NCBI GenBank assembly: GCA_029721435.1
Contig: CM056573.1
Location: 96,863,947 to 96,927,946 of the forward strand
DNA from: Gymnothorax reevesii
Taxonomy: Eukaryota > Chordata > Actinopteri > Anguilliformes > Muraenidae
DNA: 64,000 nt
Direction: 5' to 3'
The translations under genes and the position numbers were made by a program. The notes below the pieces were generated by a model, which saw only the letters and a list, made by a program, of their open reading frames with translations, searched no databases and was not told where the DNA came from. This document shows, piece after piece, positions 31,470-42,939 of the stretch. Within the stretch, counting starts at the first letter, position 1. Each line of letters opens with the position of its first letter.

Positions 31470-33840
31470 CTGGGATTGTTCAAGCAAGAGAAGACAACAA
31501 GATCCATTTCATGGTAAGATATAGAGCAATCCAGCCTCGCATCCTCTTATGCGCTTGCAATGGATCAGTTCAATTCACTTTTTTATGAGCTCAGCCTCTG
31601 TCAAGGTACCTGGCTGTGATGTGTTGTCAAGCTGTCAGACAATGAATGTGAAAGAGTGCCTCTACCCACTCCCCCACACTATTCAGCTATTTTTTATGAA
31701 GCCATATCTACACATGAACAAAACAGACATGGAGGAGATCAATTTACCAAAAGCTTCTTGCTACAATTACAGTAAATAAACACAATCTGTTAATACATTG
31801 TACCCAGTAGTAATATTCAACTTGATAACTTCAACACTTTTGAGACAAGAAAATAAAAACATTGAGACAGTTATGGCATGAATATAAAATGTGAGAATGT
31901 AATCAAATCAGTCATTTAATGAAAAGTTTGAATTAGTTTGGACAGTGTGACGAGTGACATCTGTTTTAACAGATCAGACACAGATGAGCTAATGCTCCAG
32001 TCAACAGCAGCAGTCACAACAGGCTGGAACATATTTTCTCTCATCACTAATCCGTATCAGATTAAATTTTAGAAATACGCATTTATGTGCTGCATATTTA
32101 CTTTGAAGTGCTTACACCTGTCACAACATTCTTAACAATTCCTCAGTGAGGTAATTCACTAGCAAGCTTAAATCTAACCAGGTAAATATTATGCTGCGGA
32201 AAACACCAGTCCTTCCAGTCTGAGTTCTTCATTAATACACAAGCTTGCAAGTAAAATGCTGCTTCAGAAATGAAGCTCTTTAGATCACCCCCCAAACACA
32301 CACACGCACACACACACGCATCTACACTTGTACACTCAAAGCATGGAACTCATCCTCTCTCCTTGAAATAATTCCCTTCTCTGCACTGGTCTGGTTAGAG
32401 CCTGTAGTGAATTCACTTGTGCCTTGTTAGCAAACAGAAAAATTCAATTGCAACAACCCAGCACCACTGATAAGTAAAGTCACATTATGGTCCATTGCCA
32501 GAAAAGCTATTATCAAAACACACTCTGCTCTCCATTCCTAAGCAGTCCCTCAATGGTGTTAATGACATGTGCATGGCTAAGCAGAGCTGATGCTGATGGA
32601 CCCAAATGACTAAATTCATACAAGGGTGGGCGTCAATTGGTATGGCTTCCAGTAAACCTACAAGATACCTCACAAGATTATTTTTAAATGACAGCTTTGC
32701 TGCTACAGCAACAACCATAAGCAAATTGCCTGGTTGACACTATTTATCCAGTGTCATACCACTCGGATTACACCTGGCACCTTATTCATTTTTTCCTCTT
32801 GGATATTTACAAAACCCATTCGGGTGATGCGTTGCGCCTTCCTCAAGGGTAAAATAACAATTCATGCTTCAAATCAAGACTAATAGCCATGAAGCCAGCT
32901 TCAGAACCCCTTCATTATATTGCCATCAGATTGAACACTTTCCAGCTTGCATACCTAAACATGATCATCTAATGACTGAACGCTGCCTCTAAAAATAGCT
33001 ATCACAAACAGTTGTCAGAATGATAATTGCTATATTAAACTTCATGCCTGCAAAAATGTTGGGCATTAGTATAAAATGGTTCACGTTGTGAATTTTAGAG
33101 GTCCTGCCTACAGGAGCAAGCTGGATAACTGGCTTTCCACGTTATCAACTGAACTTCTGACTAGAGGTGTGAGTCACGACGAGATTAAATTTAGGATAGA
33201 AAAAAAAAATCAGAAATAAACATTTGAAAAATAACAATGTGAGAACCATTAATGTAGAAAAACACAAATAACCAAGGATAAAGACTTCTGATAAAGTTGC
33301 ATGTTTTCAACAGATCTGTCATTTCAGCTTGTGCAAGTTACATGATCTGACAGCAGAATGAAAGACTGATGCTGTTGATAGTCTTGGCCAACAGTCCGTC
33401 ACCATCAGTCGAGATGCAATATTGCTTGCAATATCTCTACTTATGTTTATTGCCTGAAGGCACATAAAGAAGGATGGAGGAAACAGGTCTATGTTTGTGT
33501 GCATGCGCATATGTACAGTATGTATCTGTGTGTTTGTGGGGGTGGGCATTCCCACTTTTTGCGGGATTACTTCATCCTTATGGAGACATTTTTTGGTCCC
33601 CACAAAGTAACTAAGCTGTGGGTTACGAGTAAAGGTTGGGGTGAACGTTCAGTAAAGTAAATGTGAAAAGTCAGGGTTAGGGGTAAAGGGATTAAGATAT
33701 AAATATAAGTCTATAGGATGTCCCAACAAAACATAAAAACACAATTCATGTGTGTGTGTGCATGAAAGCGGGCCGTCTCTACATGGTAATGGAGATGCAG
33801 AAACACATGAGCAGAGTTCCCTCATCATATCTCCTGTAAG
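31470..33840. other. Upstream intron/5' region without recognised features
   Basis: A short CA repeat lies at about 32296-32320. A familiar repeat phrase (TTTTTGGTCCCCACAAAGTA) sits at about 33591. No exon or complete element is supported. Confidence 0.35.
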
Positions 33841-33846
33841 CAGCAT

Positions 33847-33855
33847 TATATAAAG
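33847..33855 (+). promoter_or_regulatory. TATA-like box TATATAAAG on the plus strand
   Basis: A consensus-quality TATATAAAG is followed about 30 bp downstream by GC-richer sequence (GCCAGCGTGCTGCACCCTCC). It points away from rgs6. Without transcript data it is only a candidate start for an antisense or divergent transcript. Confidence 0.25.
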
Positions 33856-34329
33856 GCAGAGAGACTGCCAGCGTGCTGCACCCTCCTCTCAGGCTGTCAT
33901 TTACCCGATAAGCTTCTGCTGCATCATCTCCGCTTGACTGGTCCAGTCTATTCTGTAATACTGCAGTAAAAAAAAAAAAGTAACAGTTTTGGAACGAGAG
34001 GGATTATCTCTGCCCCTTCACTACTACCATTATTCTGTCACGCATGTTTGCATCATGCTGACTAAATGATTTATTTCGCTTTGCGTTTGATAAACTTTTC
34101 GTGATTGTACCGCACCGTTCACGTGAAGGGAATCGTACGATCTCGGTAAATTCTGTTCCTAAGGACATGACCGGGTCAGAAACAGGATTCCATATAATCA
34201 CGATATTGTCACCCTTATATATGCAGAAAAAACGCAGGGTTACATTCATAAAACTGACAGGATTTATCAGTAGCCTGCAAAGAGAGGGAATGGGTGATAA
34301 AAGGAGACAGTGTTGCACACGCAATTTTC

Positions 34330-34830
34330 TTGAGCTCCAGTAATGACTTCCAACATGCAGCGCGTTGCCTCAAAGTGAGTCCACTTAAGTGACCAGATGT
34401 ACTACATACTAAATGAAGCAGCGGAGCACTGCTTTTCTACGCCTCTTTGAAATCCACATCAGCCCAGCTGCTGTCTTTTGCTCAAGAGCGACGCGAGAGA
34501 AGACCATGCAGAAATGATGTACACAACTGGGATTCCTTTTGAGATATTCCCCCCCCTGCTATTACAAGGTTTGTAAGCTGTCAAACATAGCGAGAGCAAC
34601 AGCTTACATACAGATAGCCGAAAAATAGTATGGGATATATGCGGTATCTTCGATCTGGAGGCGTTTATTAAGCGTCAATGATGGATTTTTAAGCAGATCA
34701 GTGATGGTGTGTCGACTGACGGTTTCCGCGAAAGGGAAGAAAGTGGATTATTTCCGAGCGGCCGTGGTGGACCTCGCAAGCCGGGCTGCCGTGCCCGAGC
34801 GGGATTCACTATCATTTAATACAGCACAGC
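34330..34830 (-). promoter_or_regulatory. CpG-enriched block, candidate rgs6 promoter/first exon
   Basis: CpG density is visibly higher than in the surrounding DNA: CGACGCGAGAGAAG near 34490, GGCGTTTATTAAGCGTC near 34660, and CCGAGCGGCCGTGG with GCCGGGCTGCCGTGCCCGAG at 34750-34805. It lies about 3 kb upstream of the first coding exon in the correct direction. The exact start and the donor of a non-coding exon could not be fixed. Confidence 0.35.
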
Positions 34831-34849
34831 ATTCCTCTAGTCTAGCAAC

Positions 34850-35139
34850 ACTGAGTGTATGTGTGAGTTTGTGTATTTGTGTGCACGTTTAGGCTCGCTG
34901 ACAGGCATGTGCATACTTATGTGTATGCGTGCACGCTTGCGTAAAGATTTGTTTTTGTGCGTGTAGATCTTGATGCATCAGTGTATAAAGGTTAACATTT
35001 AACATCTTCACCAAAAGCAGAGGAGCGTGTATTGTGTGCGTGCGGGTATGTGAATTAGGGTGAAAATTAAAGCTCTCAAGCCAACAAGAGCTCATGTGCA
35101 TTTGCGTGTTTTTGAGTATGCTTGCGTGCACGTCAATTC
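34850..35139. repeat. Degenerate GT-rich tract
   Basis: Repeated TGTGTGAGTTTGTGTATTTG, GTGTATGCGTGCACGC-type text; an old, interrupted GT microsatellite with no coding content. Confidence 0.5.
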
Positions 35140-35332
35140 TTTTGGGGTAAAATGAGATCGATCCCTACTACTTTTAAGAAAGTTAACACTTTTAGCTTCT
35201 TCAGTCACGTGTTGTCCAAGAGTTAATTTTGTGCACAGACTATGAACGTAGTAAAACAACATGATTGAAGAAGATAGTAATGTTAACTTTCTCAGCAGAA
35301 GTTTTTGAGATATGTCTAGTTTTACCCCAAAA
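35140..35332. mobile_element. 193-bp palindromic MITE
   Basis: Perfect 13-bp TIRs TTTTGGGGTAAAA (35140-35152) and its complement (35320-35332). Inner arms also pair: AAAGTTAACACTTTTAGCTT with AGTAATGTTAACTTT and TTCTTCA with TGAAGAA. No clear target duplication. Confidence 0.65.
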
Positions 35333-36471
35333 CGCTAAGTGTCAGTGTATGAGCGCATGTCTATGTGTGTGAGTCCACATACAAGGATTAGTAAGGTGGT
35401 ACACAAATATGTCTGATAGTCACAGAGGAACTGTATGAAGAAACAAACTCTCAGTGGTCCCTCTTATTCAAATTCATTTGTATCGTAAGCTTGTGGACTT
35501 GTTATCACTGGGACACTTTCAAATTACATTCTCAATTTGACAAACTTCTCCCTTGAAACAACCCACCAAGTAAAGTATAGCAAACTACAGGAATTCACTC
35601 ACCAATGAAATACGCTTTAACTTTCAATACCGTGATAATGCAAATTGCCATAAATTAAAATACAGCGCAACTGACCAGCATTCAAATTTCTCTGTAAAAC
35701 AATTTGCTGCCATTCAAAGTCTGTTAAATTCTGTGCCAGCTTGCCAAAGCACGCTGTCTCATTCCCCTGGCTAACACAGAAAATGCTTTCAAATGCTTTT
35801 TTATCTGCACGAATGAGCAGACCAGGAAAACACACACCTGCAACACAAGATGCAGTCAAATATCCAGCAATTTTTTGGACATGCTGTTCGCAATATCACT
35901 TAGCTTTCTTTAAAATAGTTTGAAGTATAGCAAGTTACTTCACCTTTTTCAAAAGATGGTAATCTATGGTGTGTAGCAGACAAAATGAACATGCAACATC
36001 CTCATCCCACACCCCGACTTTGTAATTATATATTTCTAAAACATCACATAATGACTTAATAAAGCATTCATTACCTTAGCAACAAAAAATGCCTTGTCCA
36101 CTTCTCGTGATTTTACTTCTCTTTGCGCCTAGCAAAATGCAGCCTTCATGATTTAATTGATTTGGGGGGAAAAAAAGGGAAAGTTAACAAGAGTCAAAAG
36201 CTGGTACAGTGGGTTTGGTAACCGCAGTGGTCCTCCTCTTTGCTGGTCCTGTTCACATAGGGTGGATGGTGAGCACAGAGCGAACCGTTCGGGGAGGAAA
36301 ATCCTACATGTGCTGGTCCCTGTGTGCACATGTACAAGTGTGCGCCAGAAGGGAGAGAGAGGGAGAGGTAGATGGAGAACGACCTCCTTCACTGTTTCTT
36401 CACAGGCACACAGCCCTCTATGGGAGCAGAGCAGGGATTTTATGCTGGCAGACCGGCTGACTGTGAGCAGA

Positions 36472-36473
<2 letters not shown>
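35333..36473. other. Unassigned intergenic/5' sequence
   Basis: No conserved coding or repeat feature found. A donor-like GTGAGTG on the minus strand at about 35600 is not backed by an exon. Confidence 0.3.

Positions 36474-36508
<35 letters not shown>
36474..36508. repeat. (GA)n microsatellite
   Basis: About 17 uninterrupted GA units. Confidence 0.95.
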
Positions 36509-36511
<3 letters not shown>

Positions 36512-37340
36512 TCTGAGAGAAAGAAAAGAGGGCAAGGATTTCTAAACATATTACAGCAGCGCCCACTGATGCTGAAAGAATGAATATGTCTCATTACTGG
36601 AAATTAAAAGGAAGACTTGTGCCAAGTTTAAAATACTGGACAGCAGCGTGGTTGCCATGAACATGCACCAGATTACACAGACGTACTGTATGAAGTACAA
36701 TATAATTCTTTGCAGTGGTCTGGAGGACACATGAAAACAACCTCATGGTAAAGATAGTGGATAGATGAGCCCTCACATTGGAGCTTTGTTTTTCACACCC
36801 GACACTTGCAGAACTGTTTAGTGCTGTACATATGGAGGTCCAGAGAGAGTGTGTGCCAATAACAAAATCACCAAGCAATGTTGCACCCTAAAACTGTTTT
36901 CTCTATCATTGGCACAATGAATATCATGTGTAACAACTTGCCATCCTTGATTGTTTCGATGAAATATTAAAGAGGAAACAGTACCATTTTGTCAATGATT
37001 TTGTCAGTTATGTATTATATTGTTTGGTTTATTTGGACAGTTTAGATCGGCTGGCTGTACTAGCTAATCAAATCTTTTGCCTTCCCCCATCATTGTGTGT
37101 GTGTTTGTTTGTGAGTCTTCTGATGAGATGCTCCTAGATTACTGAACCTGAAATGAAAATCCAAACTGGCTGAAGTAATTTGTTATTTCTGTATTTCTAA
37201 AAATGAGTGCTCACACTCCCCAGAGAAATCATCTATACACTCCCCAGAGAAATGCACAAATACTCAAGCACACACATACAAGCACACACTCTTTCTCTCA
37301 CTCCATCTCTCTTATACACAGAAGCTCTCTCATGCAAACA

Positions 37341-37360
37341 TTCTCTCTCTCTCTCTCTCT
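37341..37360. repeat. (CT)n microsatellite
   Basis: Ten CT units in a CA/CT-rich region (37260-37400). Confidence 0.85.
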
Positions 37361-37400
37361 ATTCAACACATGTACACATGAATAAAAACACACATAGATA

Positions 37401-38281
37401 CAGTGCTATGAAATAGTACTTCCTCCCTTCCAGATTTAAAATATTTTTGCATATTTGTCACACTTTGTCCCAGATCATGAAATTAAGATTAATAATGGGC
37501 AAAGCTAGCCAGAGTAAACACAAACTTCTATTTTTAAATGATCTAATTTATCCTAGGCAAAATGCACTCCAGCCCTACTTAGCCCAATGTGAAACATTTC
37601 TTGCCCCCTTTAGTTACTAAATCAATCACTAACACAAATTTAACTGATAATATGGTTCGATTTCACCTGACACACCCGGGCATGATTATCGCCAGCCCTG
37701 GTGAATCTAAACATTCCTTAAGTAGAACCTGTCTTGCAATGTGAAGGCAAAAAGTAGCTTATGTTATCTAAATAAATTCAACAGCAGGCGAGAAACAGTC
37801 ATGCACTTTCATCTAACCAGAGCTACAAAGCCATTTCTTAGGCTCTGGACTCCACTAAACCACTGTGAAGGTCATTATTTACAAATAGAGAAACCATAGA
37901 ATGGTGCCAAACCTAATCAGGAGTAGCCGGTCTACCAAAATTCCTTCAAGAAAACATTGACGACTCATCCAGAAGGTCACAAAAGAACCCAGACTAACAT
38001 CTAAAGTACTGCAGGCCTCACATGCCTCATTGAAAGCTCATGATTCCACAAGAAGAAAGAGGCTGGGCAAAAATAGCATTCATGAGAGAGCTGCAAGGCA
38101 AAAACCAGTGCTTACCAAAATGAAAACAAAGGCCTGTCTCATGTTTGTCGAAACTATTTTGATGACTCCCAGACTTTTGGGATAATATTTTGTGGACTGA
38201 TAAGTCATTATTGGAACTTTTTGGAAGACATGGGTCCCGTTACATTTGGTGTAAGCAATGCATTCCATAATAAGAACATCC
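37401..38281 (+). mobile_element. Tc1-like transposon relic, 5' part
   Basis: Starts after TA with CAGTGCTATGAAATAGTAC and TTGCATATTTGTCACAC, the usual left end of a fish Tc1 family. Decayed transposase text is still readable: AGAGCTGCAAGGCAAAAACC, AAGGCCTGTCTCATGTTTG, GACTTTTGGGATAATATTTT, GTGGACTGATAAGTCA (the first catalytic Asp region) and TTTTTGGAAGACATGGGTCC. Stops and frameshifts are numerous. The 3' part is missing; the relic abuts the tandem satellite. Confidence 0.75.
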
Positions 38282-38940
38282 CAGCTAGCAGGGAACATTC
38301 CCACAACATTGGCTGACATTCCCTAGAAGTTCTGATTATGTTTTAAAGAAAATATTTTTACCTAATGATTCAAAGAATGTTTCAAGGATGTTTATAATGT
38401 CAAATAATGTTCCTAAAATGTGATATGTTAACAAAGGAAGAATGTTTTAGGTGCAACATTCTGGAGATGTATTGGGGATTTTGTTGAGGTAACATATGAT
38501 AGAATGGTCTTTATAAAACATCCCCACAATGTTACATGATAACAAAAGAAGAACAATCTCGAAGCAACATTTTGAAAATGCTGTCAGGATGTTATCGAGG
38601 CCTCAGATCACAAAAAGTTTTTCATAAAATATAGTTACAATGTTACATGATAACAAAGAAAAACATTCTTGAAGCAACAGTTTGAAAATGTTGTCAGGAT
38701 GTAATTGGTGCATCGGATCACGAAACGCTTTTCATAAAACATTCCAAAGATGTTACATGATAACAAAGGAAGAGCATTGTCAAAGCAACATTTTGAAAAT
38801 GTTTTCAGGGTGTTATCGATGCCTCAGATCACAAAAACTATTTCATAAAACATTGCTGCAATTTTACATGATAACAAAGGAAAAACATTGTTGAAGCAAC
38901 ATTATGAAAATGTTGTCAGGATGTTATTGAGGCTTTTTTT
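38282..38940. repeat. Tandem satellite, about five units of ~112 bp
   Basis: Starts CCAGCTAGCAGGGAACATTC. The phrase ACATGATAACAAA recurs at about 38533, 38646, 38756 and 38868 (a diverged form at about 38426), and ACATTTTGAAAATG recurs with it. Units diverge moderately. This matches a minisatellite type common in fish. Confidence 0.8.
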
Positions 38941-38962
38941 TAATATAGAATGCCCCAACCCA

Positions 38963-39446
38963 GCTGCCGGATAGCTCACTCGGTAAAACATCGTGTTGCG
39001 AAGCAGAAGTGATTATCACGTCGCAGGTTCAAGCCCTGCTTCGCACCAGCCCGCAGCGATTGGCAGGTTTTTCAGAGTAGCGCACAATTGGCTATAGCGC
39101 TACAGGGTTGCAAATTGGGAAGGGACTGCCAGGAAGGGAATGTAATAGTTGCCTTGTGTGTTGCTCAAGCGCCTCCTGTTGGCCAGACAGGTGCTTGTCA
39201 GGAAGATTCTAAGCCTGGTCATGTCCGGGTATCCTCCGCCCACGTTCTGAACTTGCGAAGATTCAACCAATGAGTGTATAAGAAGCGGCGGCTGACAGGT
39301 GCGTGCTTTGGAGGAGAGCAGCGAACTGTCCACACTCTCCTGAGTTGGCAGCAAGGGGTCGCATACGAACAAGACTTGTACATAGTTCACCAATTGGGCA
39401 TTCCAGATTCAGGTGGGATCGGAGATGCCAAATTTAAAAAAAAAAA
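38963..39446 (+). mobile_element. Complete tRNA-derived SINE with target duplications
   Basis: A 14-bp duplication AATGCCCCAACCCA / AATGTCCCAACCCA (one mismatch) flanks it at 38949-38962 and 39447-39460. The head (38963-39047) is tRNA-like with an A box (TAGCTCACTCGGTA) and a B box (GGTTCAAGCCC). The body contains GAACTTGCGAAGATTCAACC and CACCAATTGGGCATTCCAG, phrases of a widespread fish SINE, and it ends in an A run. Pol III transcription would start at the head; mobilisation needs a LINE. Confidence 0.88.
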
Positions 39447-39598
39447 AATGTCCCAACCCACACCAGCTCCAGGGAAGCAGCCTAAGTTACCTCCCCAAAG
39501 CCAACCAAGACATGACCAAACTCAGCACAATAACATCTGCTAATCCATCCAGACTCCCAGCCATCCTGGGGCTCATAAACTGGCAGGCACGCATGCAC

Positions 39599-39599
39599 G

Positions 39600-39631
<32 letters not shown>

Positions 39632-39655
39632 CATGCATACATACATACATACAAT
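39599..39655. repeat. (CA)n-(TA)n-(ACAT)n compound microsatellite
   Basis: CACACACACACACACACAC followed by ATATATATAT and CATACATACATACATAC. Confidence 0.9.
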
Positions 39656-40705
39656 TATCCCAAAACATGCGCATATGCGCTACTGTGAGGCACATGTAGA
39701 GCACAATCAACTTGAAGAAGGAGAGAAAGAGAGACCAGTGATCTGACCGCGCATGCGTCGCTGCAATGATTGACAGCACTCGACATCTGACTAATCAGAG
39801 GGCTGCACCGGCAGGCACTTGAAGCAGGTGAAGAGATGTCGACATGTCGTTATTAAGACGAGTCAGCAGCATAAATCAATGGCCAGGAGTGAGGAAGAGA
39901 GAAAAAAGGGAAAAACAAGAGGAAACTCGTGCTTCACTTGAAGGTGGGTATGCTGTTGAAATAAAACTGCAGCACAAACACCTAAGCTGCTTCTCATTAG
40001 ATAGGATCTCCGTCTCCAGTCTCTATCTAGACTGGAGGAAAAAAAAATCAGCGGCCCTGATTAACATTTATTGAATTTCCTGGTAACGGCCTATGCATTC
40101 ACCTCTGTTGAAAAGGAGGTAAAATGACCAGTTGGTGGTCGTATTTATTGATAGGCTATAAACTGACTTAGTGTGTTTGATCCTGAATTAGTGTGTTTTC
40201 TTAGGACTGTAGTCTGTGCATTCAACAACAACTGTGATAATAACAATATAATAATAGATAGCAATAGTTTTTTGTTAATAGTAGTAGTAGCACCAGACAA
40301 GTAGGCTACTAATAGTAGTAGTATTTTGCATTATAGTCAATAATAATAGATAGTAGTAGTAACAGTAGCCTAGGAGTTTTTTATTATTATTATTATAATT
40401 ATAAGTTGTTGTTGTAGTAGTATTTGCATTAATTGCATTTAAATCTTTTTGAGGCTAGTATTTCCATTAATTTAATTTTGTAGTTTACCATGAAGACCAA
40501 AACATATCTTCATCTACTTGTATTTCTTTTCTGGATTTCTCAGCATAACAGGGTCAATTGTCCCTGTTAAATTGTCAGCACATCACCAGGGCCAAGGTAC
40601 TAACTTTATTTACTTTTATTTTGCATAACCTCTTTTGTACCTCCTGAGGTCCCGTAGTTCTGTTGGGCTTCCGTAGCCCCTCCCTTCTTTCCCTCAGTGC
40701 GCTGT
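39656..40705. other. Unassigned sequence with TAG/ATT low-complexity stretches
   Basis: A small hairpin (CTCCAGTCT ... AGACTGGAG, about 40014-40037) and degenerate (TAG)n/(ATT)n runs at 40240-40420. Nothing coding. Confidence 0.35.
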
Positions 40706-41009
40706 TAAAGGGGACATATTATGGTGATCCTTCTTTTAATACATATTAGTAATGTAATAATGTTGGTTGTCCATACTCAACATAAGATACAGCGGTTTTG
40801 CCGTAATCCAAGAACGTGATTTCATGAACGTGATTTCCTCTCTGAACAGCTCCTCCCGAGATCTTCGCAAGATCTGGGCAGAACCTGACGTCAGGTTATG
40901 CCGTCCAATTAATACAGACCTAGCCAGAGCCAACCACGGCGCTGGACCTGCCAACACCGGAAACTATTCTTGCAGGCACTAACAACGACAGATCATACTA
41001 TGCCTTTGT

Positions 41010-42275
41010 TGTGATCTGTATTTCTGCTTGTCATGTTTTAGTTCTGTACCTGGCTCTGCCATGTTTAGGATTCTTGTGTTTAGTGACCACTGCCTGTCTG
41101 ACCATTCTTAGGATTATGTATTGTGTTTTTGATATTAAGATATTCTTGTTTATTATTTTTCATATCCGTTTTTATTCATAATCGTTGCCTCAGTTCCCTA
41201 GATTCCTGATCATGTTTATTTCTGCCATGCTCTGCTTTGCACTTCGTTTACCCAGTCTTGTCTTGTGTAGGTCTTTGTTCACGGTTTTGTCTTACGTGCC
41301 ACGCATTCGGGTGACCTATTGGTTTCTGGGTTTTCAATCTTCCTTCATTATCTCGTGTGCTTCCTTCTTCTCTCTGTTACTATCCACTAACCATACTAAC
41401 AGTTTATTGTTTTCGATTAATTACTAACCAAGAGTAACATTGTATATTTTTACTAACTGACTAACTTGCACTCGGGATTGTATAGCTGCACATACTAATA
41501 GACTAACGATCTCTCAGCATTCGCCCAATCTGTATCTCCGCCCTCCTTGCCTATCACTAATTATCTCTACTGCAGTTTCCACTTATATCTCAGGCTTTCC
41601 CTTGTCTTTAGACTGTACACTTTAGTACTCCTTAACCGGAGCTGTTGTTCGTTCATAGGAATGTCTCGTTATCCCTGTCTGCGTTTTGGCATTCGCCAGA
41701 TTCATGTAATTAGATAATCCCTCATGTGTCAATCCTGATTATTGTTTCATTGATCGCACCTGTGCTCCCTTGTCATGTGTTCAGCCCGGATGTGTATATA
41801 AGGTGTCTTCACATTCAGTTCCATGTCAGATCGTTATACTTCCTTGTTTCTTGTGCCACGTTTTTTGCCTCGACTCATTGCAATATTATCTTTCTGACTG
41901 GATTGCCCGACTATCGATTTTGGTTTGCCCTTTTTGGATATTGTTGCATCTGTGTATTTTTGACCTTTTTTCTGCCCGACCTTGTTATTGTTTTTGCTGC
42001 CCTGGTTTTGGATTCGGACTGTCTTTGGCTTATGAGTTTGCTTCTCCTCCAGACCTACGCCTGTGTACCGAACCCTTTTTGTCTGACCACGAACTTTGTT
42101 ATTGGTGACCTGGTTACAATTCTGGATTACGCCCACTGGATACTGTTTTTGGATTGTGGACTTTGTACCGTTGCCAGCTCTGTTGGGGGGTTTCCCCCTT
42201 CAGAAGTAAAGCCTCCTTTTTGCATTTATCTGGTTGTCGCTATTGGCTCATTTCTTAATCTGCAACAGCCTTAGT
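41010..42275 (+). mobile_element. LTR-like T/C-rich sequence
   Basis: Long T/C-rich text with phrases typical of fish Gypsy LTRs (TGCCCTGGTTTTGGATTCGG, TGGATTGTGGACTTTG) and a late polyadenylation-type region (AAGTAAAGCCTCC near 42205). The 182-codon open frame here (41726-42274) is hydrophobic because of composition and matches no domain I know. Boundaries are approximate. Confidence 0.35.
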
Positions 42276-42939
42276 AGCGTCTACACTTCTGGAAATACAA
42301 AAGAAGAACCGTAGATCATTTGAGGTGCAGTTTTGTCAGGATCTCTCCCAAAGCTGCTTTCCCGTTTACTTTTGGACATGAAGAAAAACTTATTTCTCTT
42401 CCAAAAGAGGATGCCACTAGAAATCAGTGGGTAGTTCTTTTTTTTTGTTTGCTGGCAGTAAACTGCCACGGCCAAAGAGAACGTTAGCTGTTTGTGCTCA
42501 GCATTTCACCAAAGACAACTTTGTCAATAAAGGATAATTCGGCACAGGATAAGTGTTTCAGCTGCTTCTCAAACCTGAAGCAGCTGCATCCATCAAGCGC
42601 TTGGAGCCACAAGCTGTAAATAACGATATAGCAGCAAATAATGTAACTGAAGCTAATGTGTTACAGGTGGCTAGCAAGACCGCTAGCGATAGTTAGCACT
42701 AACAACTAGCCTGAAATGCAAGCTTTGTAAAATATCTGTAGATAAAGCTTGCATTGGTCGTGACTGTCCATGACTCACAGACACAGAAGCTGTAAGTTGC
42801 TTTTACTGCATAAGACAACTTGACTTGACAGCCAGTTGATTGTGGCTGTAGCACAGTGGCTAATGTAGCCAAGTTACTTTTGCTAATGTTTGTGTCATAA
42901 ATATCCAAGAGTGATATCAGGGGAAATTCTACAGGAGGT

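Noticed and set aside
34701..34892. 63-codon frame in the CpG-rich block as a coding exon
   Set aside because: It is on the opposite strand to rgs6, has no similarity that I recognise, and is probably by-chance openness in GC-rich DNA.
35590..35610. Minus-strand donor site GTGAGTG as an rgs6 first exon
   Set aside because: The adjoining sequence is AT-rich without promoter features, and a donor match alone is not enough.
36153..36566. 137-codon minus-strand frame with a signal-like Leu/Ser run
   Set aside because: The Leu/Ser run is the (GA)n microsatellite, and no homology is recognisable.
38963..39047. A tRNA gene (A and B boxes, clover-leaf-like head)
   Set aside because: It continues into a SINE body with an A tail and flanking duplications, and the stem pairing is poor, so it is the head of a SINE.
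41726..42274. 182-codon hydrophobic protein, membrane-like
   Set aside because: T/C-rich LTR-like sequence gives hydrophobic codons in this frame. There is no start context, domain or splice support.
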